This document shows, piece by piece, positions 1-6,941 of a stretch of DNA of 8,392 nt. Source of the DNA: Muribaculaceae bacterium. Its GTDB lineage: Bacteria; Bacteroidota; Bacteroidia; Bacteroidales; Muribaculaceae. The stretch is taken from assembly GCA_016287065.1 (NCBI GenBank), contig JAEEVB010000101.1:1-8392 (forward strand), in the 5' to 3' direction. Both the position numbers and the translations under genes were made by a program. Position 1 is the stretch's first letter. Every line of letters starts with the position of its first letter. A model generated the notes under the pieces. That model made no database searches. It worked only from the letters and a program-made list of their open reading frames with translations, and had not been told where the DNA came from.

Positions 1-1383
1 ACACCGGCAGCCATCAAGACGATAGGAAAGGGCGCATTTTCGCGTTGCGAACAGTTAACGTCGGTGAAGACCAACCCCAATGTGATTGAGGCCTATGCCT
101 TCTTGGGTTGCACCAATCTCACCGAGGTGATTATAGATAACTCGATACAGCATCTGGGTGTCAGCGCCTTTAATGGTTGTAGCAGTCTTTCGCGCATCCA
201 GTTCAGGAATTGTGCCCGTCTTAGCTTGATTGATGCTGAAGCCTTTGTGAAGTCGGGTTTGCAGACAATCGACATGAAGTCGATGAAGGCGCTTACCGAA
301 ATAGGCGATTACGCTTTTCTGGGACTTAAGGATATAGAGGAAGTTACGATTCCTGCCAACGTCTCCTACATTGGCACTCGTGCCATGATGGGCATGAGCA
401 AGCTGCGTAAACTTGTGTCGAAACCTACCGATGTACCAGCACTGGGCGATAGTGTGTGGGCTGGTATCATACCCTCGAAGGTCGAACTCTTGGTCAATAA
501 CGTCGATGATTATAGAGCAGCCGACCAATGGAAAGATTTCACCATCTACAAGGCCCTTATTGTTGGCGATGTGAATGGTGATGGCAATGTGAATGTGACC
601 GACGTCACCACACTTGTGAACATGATTCTGGGCGTTATACCCAAAGACATGTTACGTGGCGACTTGAATGGTGACGGCAAAATAAACGTGACCGACGTGA
701 CGAGACTCGTCAACATCATACTCTCGGGCACTGAAACGGTGATTCATGAGGCTCCCGAGGTGACAACCGACGACTTCGTGTCGATCGACAACTTCTCCAT
801 CGCGCCCGATGAGGTGAAGAGCGTGGAGATAAAACTGAACAACGAGATAGACTATGCCTCAATGCAGTTCGACGTGGTTCTGCCTGCTGGCCTCACGGTC
901 GTGGGCAATAGCCTCGATGTCACCAGCCGTTTGGCTGGCCACAACATCATGTCGAAGGACAACGGTGAGGCCTACCGTATCGTGGCATACTCACTGAATA
1001 ACGATGTGTTCAATGGCAACGAGGGTGCCGTGCTGCGCCTGAAGCTCAGAGCCAGCAGTGAACTCGCCACCGATGCCCATATCACCATCAACAATGTGGT
1101 GTATTCAACCGAGATGTCGAAGACCTTCTTTGGCCCGTCGACCACCACACAGGTGAGCAATGCAACTGGTGTCGACGACTTGCTTGCTGTTCGCGACAAG
1201 GTGTATGCAAGCGGTGGCATGCTGGTGATTGAAACCGCCGAGGCCGGCATCGCTCAACTCGTGCAGATGAACGGTATGGTTCAAGATCTGCAGGTGGCTG
1301 AAGGCCACAACGAGTTTGAGGTGACCTCGGGCTTCGTGATTGTGCGACTCAACGGCAAGAGCTATAAACTGGCAGTGAAATAA
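1..1383 (+). CDS. BspA-like leucine-rich-repeat surface protein with dockerin and cohesin-like domains (5' partial)
   Basis: The reading frame is open from base 1, so the gene begins upstream; the GTG at 64 is internal and not a credible start. The visible 460 residues fall into five parts. (1) About six LRR_5/BspA units with the pattern AF-x-x-C-x-x-L-x-x-V (bases 1-420). (2) A closing segment with the usual BspA ending Y-x-x-A-x-x-W-K-x-F (about 480-550). (3) A type I dockerin (about 565-732) of two calcium-loop repeats, each with D-x-N-x-D-G-x-x-N-x-x-D. (4) A beta-rich region resembling a cohesin/carbohydrate-binding fold (about 757-1176). (5) A C-terminal beta-strand module ending in KLAVK (about 1177-1380), similar in pattern to Bacteroidetes type IX secretion sorting domains. 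Family knowledge: BspA proteins are cell-surface or secreted adhesins or glycan/host-binding proteins. Surface location is inferred, since the signal peptide is outside the window. LRR and dockerin calls are firm; cohesin-like and sorting-domain calls are tentative. Confidence 0.88.
   Translation, partial: TPAAIKTIGKGAFSRCEQLTSVKTNPNVIEAYAFLGCTNLTEVIIDNSIQHLGVSAFNGCSSLSRIQFRNCARLSLIDAEAFVKSGLQTIDMKSMKALTEIGDYAFLGLKDIEEVTIPANVSYIGTRAMMGMSKLRKLVSKPTDVPALGDSVWAGIIPSKVELLVNNVDDYRAADQWKDFTIYKALIVGDVNGDGNVNVTDVTTLVNMILGVIPKDMLRGDLNGDGKINVTDVTRLVNIILSGTETVIHEAPEVTTDDFVSIDNFSIAPDEVKSVEIKLNNEIDYASMQFDVVLPAGLTVVGNSLDVTSRLAGHNIMSKDNGEAYRIVAYSLNNDVFNGNEGAVLRLKLRASSELATDAHITINNVVYSTEMSKTFFGPSTTTQVSNATGVDDLLAVRDKVYASGGMLVIETAEAGIAQLVQMNGMVQDLQVAEGHNEFEVTSGFVIVRLNGKSYKLAVK
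568..723 (+). repeat. Dockerin calcium-loop duplication (two 63-base units)
   Basis: Units at 568-630 and 661-723 encode two 21-residue EF-hand-like loop-helix segments. Sixteen of 21 residues are identical, including ligand positions 1, 3, 5, 9 and 12 (D, N, D, N, D). The DNA is also alike, for example GTGACCGACGT occurs in both. The position-10/11 pair that sets cohesin specificity in clostridial dockerins is Val-Thr in both units, so the domain keeps the usual two-fold symmetry. Confidence 0.85.
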
Positions 1384-2150
1384 TGGGAAAGAACAAGCTC
1401 AAGAAATTTGCCGACATGGAAACATTCGGCTGCGTGTATCAGTTCCCGTGGGGAGTGCTCGAATCGGGAGCATGCCCCATGAAGGGCAATTGGCACGAGC
1501 GCTGTTTCCACAATGGCAATCCCATAGTGCTGGAGCTGGGCTGCGGCAAGGGCGAGTACGCCGTGGGCTTGGGCAAGCGTTTCCCTGATAAGAACTACAT
1601 AGGCATCGACATCAAGGGGGCTCGCATGTGGACGGGCGCCAAGCGTGTGGAGCGCGAGCACATCTCGAATGTGGCATTCTTGCGCACCAGCATCGAACTC
1701 ATCGACCGCATGTTTGGCCCTGGAGAGGTGTCTGAAATCTGGATTACTTTCCCCGATCCTCAAATGAAGAAGGTGAACAAGCGACTTACCAGCACCCGTT
1801 TCCTTGAGAACTATCGTAAGGTGCTGGCCGACGGTGGCATGATTCACCTGAAGACCGACAGCCCCTTCCTCTATACCTATACCCGCGAACTGGTGAAGGT
1901 CAACAATCTGCCTGTTGTAGTAGATACTGCCGACCTTTATGCCTCGGGCATGGCCAACGACATTCTCGAAATCAAAACTCACTATGAGAAGCAATGGCTC
2001 GAGCGTGGCATGACCATCAAGTATCTCAGCTTCCGTTTGCCGCACGAGGGAGAACTGCAGGAACCCGATATCGATATCGAACCCGATACCTATCGCAGCT
2101 ATAATCGTGGTAACATTCAAATGCCACAGCTATTTGAAGAAAAAGAATAA
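1383..2150 (+). CDS. trmB: tRNA (guanine-N7-)-methyltransferase TrmB
   Basis: This enzyme transfers a methyl group from S-adenosylmethionine to N7 of guanine 46 in the tRNA variable loop, in the cytoplasm. The 255-residue protein has the Rossmann methyltransferase layout. Motif I is ELGCGKGEY (residues 51-59), the acidic second strand is GID (74-76), and the TrmB signature TFPDPQMKK is at 122-130, followed by KRLTSTRF (133-140). The C-terminal T-x-YE-x-x-x-x-x-G element that contacts substrate and cofactor is at 199-209. Length fits the family with about 30 extra acidic C-terminal residues. The ATG overlaps the stop of the upstream gene by one base (TAATG), which suggests translational coupling. 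The mrp gene follows after 24 bases, an arrangement I recall from other Bacteroidales. Confidence 0.95.
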   Translation: MGKNKLKKFADMETFGCVYQFPWGVLESGACPMKGNWHERCFHNGNPIVLELGCGKGEYAVGLGKRFPDKNYIGIDIKGARMWTGAKRVEREHISNVAFLRTSIELIDRMFGPGEVSEIWITFPDPQMKKVNKRLTSTRFLENYRKVLADGGMIHLKTDSPFLYTYTRELVKVNNLPVVVDTADLYASGMANDILEIKTHYEKQWLERGMTIKYLSFRLPHEGELQEPDIDIEPDTYRSYNRGNIQMPQLFEEKE

Positions 2151-2174
2151 TTAAATGCTAAATACCTGAAAAAA

Positions 2175-3275
2175 ATGACTCTGTATCCAAAACTTATCAT
2201 TGACGCCTTGACGCATGTGCGTTATCCCGGTACCGGCAAGGATATCGTGGAAATGGGCATGGTGGCCGACGATATGCGCATCGATGGCAATAAGGTGTCG
2301 TTCTCTATCATATTCGAGAAGTCGACCGACCCCTTCATCAAGTCGGTAGTGCGTGCAGCCGAAGTGGCTGTAAACACCTATGTGGGCGAAGAGGTGGAAA
2401 TTAAGGGTAACATCACCCCAGTGACCCTCAAACCCGAAGAAAAACCCCAAGTTCCGCTGCCTGGTGTGAAGAATATCATAGGCGTTTCGTCGGGCAAAGG
2501 CGGGGTAGGGAAGTCCACCGTGGCAGTGAACCTGGCTGTGGCGCTTGCCATGCAGGGCTACCGCGTGGGTCTGCTCGATGCCGACATTTTCGGCCCTTCA
2601 ATGCCCAAGATGCTGGGATTGGAAGATGAGCAGCTTTATATGCGCGAAGTAGATGGCCGCAACCTCATTGTGCCTGCCGAGAAGTTTGGCGTGAAAATGC
2701 TCTCGATAGGCTTTGTGGTCGACAAAGACAAGGCCGTGCTGTGGCGAGGTGCTATGGCGAGCAATGCCCTGAAGCAGCTCATCATGGATGCCGACTGGGG
2801 CGAGCTCGACTACTTTATCATCGACATGCCTCCCGGCACGAGCGACATACACCTGACGCTGGTACAGACGCTGGGCATCACTGGCGCTGTGGTGGTGACC
2901 ACTCCGCAACAAGTGGCGCTTGCCGATGCACGCAAGGGCGTGAGCATGTTCCTGGGCGAGCATGTCAATGTGCCTGTGCTCGGCATTGTGGAGAATATGT
3001 CGTGGTTCACACCCGCTACTCACCCCGACGAGCAATACTATATCTTCGGAAAAGACGGCGGAAAGGACCTCGCAGAGAAACTCAATGTGCGCTTGCTGGG
3101 ACAGATTCCGCTGGTGGCAGGCATCTGTAAGAGCGGCGACGAGGGTGTGCCTGTGGTCATGCAGAACACGGTGTCGGGCGTGGCTTTCACGCGCTTGGCA
3201 AATGCCGTGATGGCTGCACTCGAAGAGCGCAACGCCAACCTGCCTCCCACACAACGCGTCATTACTCATTCATGA
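2175..3275 (+). CDS. mrp: Mrp/NBP35/ApbC-family P-loop ATPase, iron-sulfur cluster carrier
   Basis: A 366-residue protein with an N-terminal MIP18/DUF59-like domain (about 1-85), a short proline-rich linker, and a MinD/ParA-like ATPase domain (about 98-350). The deviant Walker A is GKGGVGKST (107-115), the switch I/Walker A' region is DADIFGPS (135-142), and switch II is DMPPGTSD (217-224). The family binds and transfers Fe-S clusters to apoproteins in the cytoplasm as an ATP-dependent dimer. The segment after VENMS (272-276), where many homologues carry the cluster-bridging CxxC, reads WFTPATHPDEQYYIFG and has no cysteine. I believe this is common in Bacteroidetes relatives, so cluster binding may use other residues or differ. 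The family call is firm; the exact biochemical role is inferred. Spacing of 24 and 31 bases to its neighbours fits an operon. Confidence 0.93.
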   Translation: MTLYPKLIIDALTHVRYPGTGKDIVEMGMVADDMRIDGNKVSFSIIFEKSTDPFIKSVVRAAEVAVNTYVGEEVEIKGNITPVTLKPEEKPQVPLPGVKNIIGVSSGKGGVGKSTVAVNLAVALAMQGYRVGLLDADIFGPSMPKMLGLEDEQLYMREVDGRNLIVPAEKFGVKMLSIGFVVDKDKAVLWRGAMASNALKQLIMDADWGELDYFIIDMPPGTSDIHLTLVQTLGITGAVVVTTPQQVALADARKGVSMFLGEHVNVPVLGIVENMSWFTPATHPDEQYYIFGKDGGKDLAEKLNVRLLGQIPLVAGICKSGDEGVPVVMQNTVSGVAFTRLANAVMAALEERNANLPPTQRVITHS

Positions 3276-3306
3276 CATTTTGTAATCGTTAAAATATCAA
3301 AGAACT

Positions 3307-4116
3307 ATGAAAAAGAATTTACTGTTTTTAGTGTTGACCGCTTTGCTGCTCAGCAGTTGCGGTTCTGTGCCCATTACTGGCCGTAAGCAGCTCAATCTTG
3401 TGTCTGATGCTGAGGTTTTGCAGGCAAGTCTCACCCAGTATGCCAGCTTCATGAAGTCGGCTAAGATTTCTACCGCAAAAGTGCAGAGTGAACAGGTTAC
3501 CAGAGTGGGCCGCAAGATTGCTGCCGCTACCGAGGCCTATCTGAGTGCTGCCGGTCTGGGCAATGAGATTCAGAATTTCCAGTGGGAATTCAATCTCGTG
3601 AAAGACAATCAGATCAATGCTTTCTGTATGCCTGGCGGCAAGATTGTGGTGTATGAAGGCATCATGAACTTGATTTCGAGTGACGATGAGCTTGCTACTG
3701 TGCTGGGACATGAAGTGGCACATGCCGTGGCCAAGCACAGCAACGAACGCATGAGCCAGCAGTTGCTCGCCCAGTATGGTGCGCAGGCATTAGGCTCTAT
3801 TTTGCAGAATCAGACGGCACAGACTCAGCAGATTGCTCAGCAGGTGTATGGCCTTGGAGCCAACTATGCCGTAATGCTGCCCTTCTCGCGCAAGCACGAG
3901 ATGGAAGCCGACGATATGGGTCTGGTGCTCATGGCTATTGCAGGCTATAACCCCGATAAGGCGTTGGCTTTCTGGCAGAAGATGGCTGCATCGTCGGGCA
4001 ACAGCGGCAAGAGCGACATCGCAAGCACGCACCCCAGCGACGCTAAGCGCATTGCTAACCTCCAGAAGAAGATTCCCGAGGTGAAGAAGCAATATGGCGC
4101 CTACATCAACAAGTGA
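3307..4116 (+). CDS. M48-family zinc metallopeptidase, predicted lipoprotein
   Basis: A 269-residue periplasmic or outer-membrane-anchored protease of the type that includes E. coli LoiP, YcaL and the peptidase half of BepA, which act in envelope protein quality control. An N-terminal hydrophobic stretch (about 4-15) ends in the lipobox LSSC, giving Cys18 as the predicted lipidated residue. The following PITGRKQLNLV is a conserved opening of this subgroup. The zinc site is HEVAH (135-139), with Glu136 as catalytic base and Glu198 of EMEAD (198-202) as third ligand. NAFCMPGG (104-111) and STHPS (240-244) are further family blocks. There is no TPR extension, so it is closer to LoiP than to full-length BepA. 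The Gln/Ala-rich segment at about 150-185 lies between zinc ligands and probably forms a helix lid. It is the last gene of its unit and is followed by a terminator. Confidence 0.93.
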   Translation: MKKNLLFLVLTALLLSSCGSVPITGRKQLNLVSDAEVLQASLTQYASFMKSAKISTAKVQSEQVTRVGRKIAAATEAYLSAAGLGNEIQNFQWEFNLVKDNQINAFCMPGGKIVVYEGIMNLISSDDELATVLGHEVAHAVAKHSNERMSQQLLAQYGAQALGSILQNQTAQTQQIAQQVYGLGANYAVMLPFSRKHEMEADDMGLVLMAIAGYNPDKALAFWQKMAASSGNSGKSDIASTHPSDAKRIANLQKKIPEVKKQYGAYINK

Positions 4117-4139
4117 TCTTGCACAGTGATGGCTGAAAC

Positions 4140-4165
4140 TGAACATCTTCTTGTTTAAATGTTCA
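4140..4165 (+). other. Small hairpin downstream of the M48 peptidase gene
   Basis: TGAACAT (4140-4146) and ATGTTCA (4159-4165) form a perfect 7-bp stem with a 12-base loop. A T-rich but interrupted stretch follows. The stem is AT-rich, so it is a weak terminator or an mRNA 3'-end structure at best; the stronger terminator lies just downstream. Confidence 0.3.
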
Positions 4166-4185
4166 ATTTCTTTAGCATGATTTAC

Positions 4186-4229
4186 AAACACGGGCAACTA
4201 CCGTAAAAAGGAGGTTTGCCCGTGTTTTT
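4186..4229 (+). terminator. Rho-independent terminator
   Basis: AAACACGGGCAA (4186-4197) is the exact reverse complement of TTGCCCGTGTTT (4216-4227), giving a 12-bp stem with a GC-rich core. The 18-base loop can pair further (ACC with GGT). The stem runs directly into a T-tract ending at 4229. Its 5' arm also begins with A residues, so weak activity on the - strand is possible, but no gene converges on it here. It would end transcripts coming from the peptidase gene. Confidence 0.85.
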
Positions 4230-4286
4230 GATTATTTGGGTTGAATATGTCCAAAAATTCCCATTAAGTGTTCTAAAAGGTGTTTT

Positions 4287-4319
4287 TTTGAGTTTTTCAG
4301 TATAAATCCACTACCTTTG
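4287..4319 (+). promoter_or_regulatory. Bacteroidetes-type sigma-ABfr promoter for the export operon
   Basis: A -33 box TTTG (4287-4290, at the end of a T-run) and a -7 box TACCTTTG (4312-4319, matching TAnnTTTG) are separated by 21 bases. Their centres are about 27 bases apart, as expected for -33 and -7. Predicted transcription would start near 4322-4326, leaving a leader of only about 11-20 bases before the TolC-type gene. No clear operator palindrome was found around it. Confidence 0.75.
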
Positions 4320-4336
4320 TAGTCTTTTTATTTATA

Positions 4337-5779
4337 ATGTATATGAGAAACATCAGTTTGATATTGTTGGTTGTGTTAAGTGGTGCACTGGCATCGGCGC
4401 AACAAGTGCTGTCGCTCGACTCTTGCCGTAGCATGGCACTGCGCAATAACAAAGAAATCAAGGAGGCCCTCGTGAGCGAAGAAATTGCCGGTTACCAGCG
4501 CAAGCAGGCCCATGCCGCCTATTTGCCCAGTGTTGATTTCCAGGGTACCTACATCTATAATTCCAAGAAGATCTCAATGGTCGAAAAGGACGAGATGTTG
4601 CCCACCAAGTCGTTTAACCTGGCAACTGGCAGCTACGACTACAATCTGGTAATCAACCCTGCAACAGGTCAGCCACTCGTGGTCGACGGCACTCCTGTGC
4701 CCAGCACCGTGGCGTTGTTACCCAAGAGTGCTTTGACTTATAACATCCACAACATTTTTGCCGGAGCATTGACCATCACCCAACCCATCTATATGGGTGG
4801 CAAAATCAAGGCAATGAACGAAATCACGCGTTATGCCGAGCAACTTGCACGCCTCACCCGCAATCGCAAGGCCGAAGACCTCATTTACAATGTAGATGCT
4901 GCTTACTGGCAAGTGGTGTCGCTGCGCGAGAAGCAGAAACTGGCCGAGAGCTATGTGCAGCTGGTGGAGTCGCTTGAGCGCGATGTCAAGAAAATGCTCG
5001 ATGAGGGTGTTGCTACAAAGTCTACCTTGCTCTCTGTTGATGTGAAAGTAAATGAGGCACATGTCGACCTTACCAAGGTGAACAATGGTGTGGCCCTGTC
5101 GCGAATGCTGTTGGCACAGCTGTGTGGCATGCCGGTGCACGAGCAGTTTGTGCTTGAAGACGAGAATGGTCAAGATCCCGACATCAGCAATCTCAAGCCA
5201 GCGCGCATCGACATGAACGATGTTTACAGCCGTCGCAACGATGTGAACTCGCTGGTGCTCGCCACCAAGATTTATGACGAGAAGGCCAAGGTGGCACGTG
5301 CCGAGATGATGCCCACAGTGGCTGCTATCGGTGCTGCTCACACCTCTAATCCCAACATGTATAACGGCTTCAAGAACCGCTTCGGCTTTGGCTTCAGCAT
5401 TGGTGCTGTGGTCAAGATTCCTCTGTGGCACTGGGGAGGCTTGAGCAACAAGTACAAGGAGGCTCAGGCCGAGGCTCGCCTGAAACGCATCGAACTCGAG
5501 GATGCCAAGGAGAAGATCGAATTGCAAGTGGCTCAGGCCAACTTCCGCTACGAGGAGGCACTCAAGACCTATGAGGCCACCAAGTCAAATCTGAACGAGG
5601 CCAACGAGAACTTGCGAATTGCCGAAGTGGGCTTCAAGGAAGGCGTGGGCACAGCCGACGATGTGCTCAAGGCTCAAACGGCATGGCTCAAAGCACATAG
5701 CGAGGAGGTAGATGCCGAAATCGATGTGCGCATGTGCGATGTCTATCTGTCGAAGGTGCTCGGCAAGATGAACTATTAA
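4337..5779 (+). CDS. TolC-family outer-membrane efflux protein
   Basis: A 480-residue outer-membrane channel, the exit duct of a tripartite exporter. A signal peptide (hydrophobic about 7-18) with an ASA cleavage site after Ala21 leaves mature Gln22. Two OEP repeats are visible. The first has QPIYMGGK (149-156) and, after a coiled helix, GVATKSTLLSVDVKVNEA (224-241). The second has PLWHWGG (362-368) and GVGTADDVLKAQTAWLKA (436-453). Each is the family pattern of a strand ending in GG, then long heptad-rich helices with a G-x-x-T turn. Residues about 76-143, between the first strand and its partner, form a long insert predicted to be an extracellular loop. The start may be ATG 4337 or ATG 4343; the second gives a more ordinary Met-Arg-Asn signal peptide. 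It is first in its operon, 17 bases after the promoter, and the adaptor gene follows. Substrate is unknown. Confidence 0.93.
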   Translation: MYMRNISLILLVVLSGALASAQQVLSLDSCRSMALRNNKEIKEALVSEEIAGYQRKQAHAAYLPSVDFQGTYIYNSKKISMVEKDEMLPTKSFNLATGSYDYNLVINPATGQPLVVDGTPVPSTVALLPKSALTYNIHNIFAGALTITQPIYMGGKIKAMNEITRYAEQLARLTRNRKAEDLIYNVDAAYWQVVSLREKQKLAESYVQLVESLERDVKKMLDEGVATKSTLLSVDVKVNEAHVDLTKVNNGVALSRMLLAQLCGMPVHEQFVLEDENGQDPDISNLKPARIDMNDVYSRRNDVNSLVLATKIYDEKAKVARAEMMPTVAAIGAAHTSNPNMYNGFKNRFGFGFSIGAVVKIPLWHWGGLSNKYKEAQAEARLKRIELEDAKEKIELQVAQANFRYEEALKTYEATKSNLNEANENLRIAEVGFKEGVGTADDVLKAQTAWLKAHSEEVDAEIDVRMCDVYLSKVLGKMNY

Positions 5780-5824
5780 TAGATAATGCAAACAATCTAA
5801 TTGAAACAATATAAATCAAACTAT

Positions 5825-6913
5825 ATGGAAACTGAAAACATGACTCCTGAAGAAGTTCTTGAGCAAAAAGCTCAAAAGCTGGCTGACCAGAAGACCATTG
5901 TAAAGAAGAAGGAACGCCTCTTGCTGCTTGCTATCGCCATTTTTGTGCTGGTGATAGCCGGTGTGGCTGTAGCAGGCATTCTTGCCTTGGAACCCGGCGA
6001 AGAGACCATTCAGGGCCAGGCCGACTGCGAGACCACTCGCGTGTCGGGTAAGCTGCCCGGTCGCATCGTGAAGTTCTATGTGCAGGAAGGCGACTATGTG
6101 CATAAGGGAGACAAGCTGGTGAGCATCTACTCGTCGACTGTCGATGCCAAACTGTCGCAGGCACGTTCGATGCAAGGCGTTGCTGCCTCGCAGAGCCAGA
6201 AGGTGGACCGCGGCACACGTGAGGAGCTGAAGAACTCGGCTTATAACGTGTGGCAACAGGCCAAGGCCGCCGAGGAGATTGCCCAGAAGACCTATCAGCG
6301 CATGCAGTCGCTCTACGCCCAGGGCGTGGTGACCGAGCAGAAACGCGACGAGGCCAAAGCCGCCTTCGATGCCGCCACCGCACAGGTGCAGGCTGCCAAG
6401 TCGCAGTACGACATGGCTGTGAACGGTGCCCAGCGCGAGGACAAGACTGCCGCAAGCAGCATGGAAGCCGCAGCACGTGCTCAGGTGCGCGAGGTCGAGT
6501 CCTTGCTCGAAGACCAGGTGCTGGTTGCTCCCTGCGACGGCGAGGTCTCTGAGATTTATCCTCACGAAGGCGAGCTGGTGGCGATGGGAACGCCCATAAT
6601 GACCATCTCAAGGCTTTACGACATGTGGGTGTCGTTCAGCGTGCGTGAAGACAAACTCAAGGACCTGCCCATGAACAAGGAGGTAGCCGTGACCATTCCC
6701 GCCCTGGGCAACAAGAAGACACGCCTTCAGGTCTATTACATTCACGACATGGGCAGTTATGCCGTTTGGCAGGCTACTAAGGCCACGGGCGAATACGATA
6801 GCAAGACCTTTGAGGTGAAGGCACGTCCTGTGGAACTCGTCGAGGGCTTGCGTCCCGGCATGTCGGTGCTCTTCGACAAGTCCACTGCTAAACCCGCCAA
6901 TAAGAAGAAGTAA
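5825..6913 (+). CDS. HlyD/EmrA-family periplasmic adaptor (membrane-fusion) protein
   Basis: A 362-residue adaptor that links an inner-membrane permease to the TolC-type channel. Order: a charged cytoplasmic N-terminus (1-31); one membrane anchor (about 32-55); first lipoyl half-motif with GKLPGRIVKFYVQEGDYVHKG at about 75-95; an alanine/glutamine-rich alpha-helical coiled-coil hairpin (about 105-228); second lipoyl half with APCDGEVSEIYPHEGELV at 235-252; then a beta-barrel and membrane-proximal domain ending GLRPGMSVLF (341-350). The hairpin is long, as in adaptors that reach TolC-type channels. ATG 5825 is preferred: an in-frame TTG at 5801 would add eight residues, but upstream of the ATG the sequence is A/T-rich leader, typical of Bacteroidetes starts. 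ATG 5840 is a further option. It lies 45 bases after the channel gene and 28 before the permease. Confidence 0.92.
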   Translation: METENMTPEEVLEQKAQKLADQKTIVKKKERLLLLAIAIFVLVIAGVAVAGILALEPGEETIQGQADCETTRVSGKLPGRIVKFYVQEGDYVHKGDKLVSIYSSTVDAKLSQARSMQGVAASQSQKVDRGTREELKNSAYNVWQQAKAAEEIAQKTYQRMQSLYAQGVVTEQKRDEAKAAFDAATAQVQAAKSQYDMAVNGAQREDKTAASSMEAAARAQVREVESLLEDQVLVAPCDGEVSEIYPHEGELVAMGTPIMTISRLYDMWVSFSVREDKLKDLPMNKEVAVTIPALGNKKTRLQVYYIHDMGSYAVWQATKATGEYDSKTFEVKARPVELVEGLRPGMSVLFDKSTAKPANKKK

Positions 6914-6941
6914 CCTCATCTATTTGACCTGAGAGTTGAAA

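Noticed and set aside
64..66. GTG at 64 as the start of the LRR protein
   Set aside because: The frame is open upstream to base 1 and encodes another BspA repeat (GAFSRCEQLTSV), so the gene begins outside the window.
2066..2092. GATATCGATATC palindrome near the 3' end of trmB
   Set aside because: It encodes an Asp-Ile-Asp-Ile-Glu acidic tail in frame; a protein-coding reason is enough and nothing suggests a regulatory site.
1362..2120. Long antisense open frame opposite trmB (about 250 codons)
   Set aside because: The product is His/Leu-rich with no recognisable domain, and the + strand carries a clear TrmB with all motifs. It is a by-product of codon bias in the sense gene.
4242..4260. Short GAAT...ATTC inverted repeat upstream of the promoter as a repressor site
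   Set aside because: Only four bases per arm in AT-rich DNA, which is expected by chance.
4718..5527. Long antisense open frame opposite the TolC-type gene (about 270 codons)
   Set aside because: No motif or signal peptide, composition typical of antisense artefacts, and complete overlap with a well-supported channel gene.
5816..6611. Two overlapping antisense open frames opposite the adaptor gene
   Set aside because: Both are low-complexity (Leu/His/Gly-rich or Arg/Pro-rich) and mirror the Ala/Gln-rich coiled coil on the + strand.
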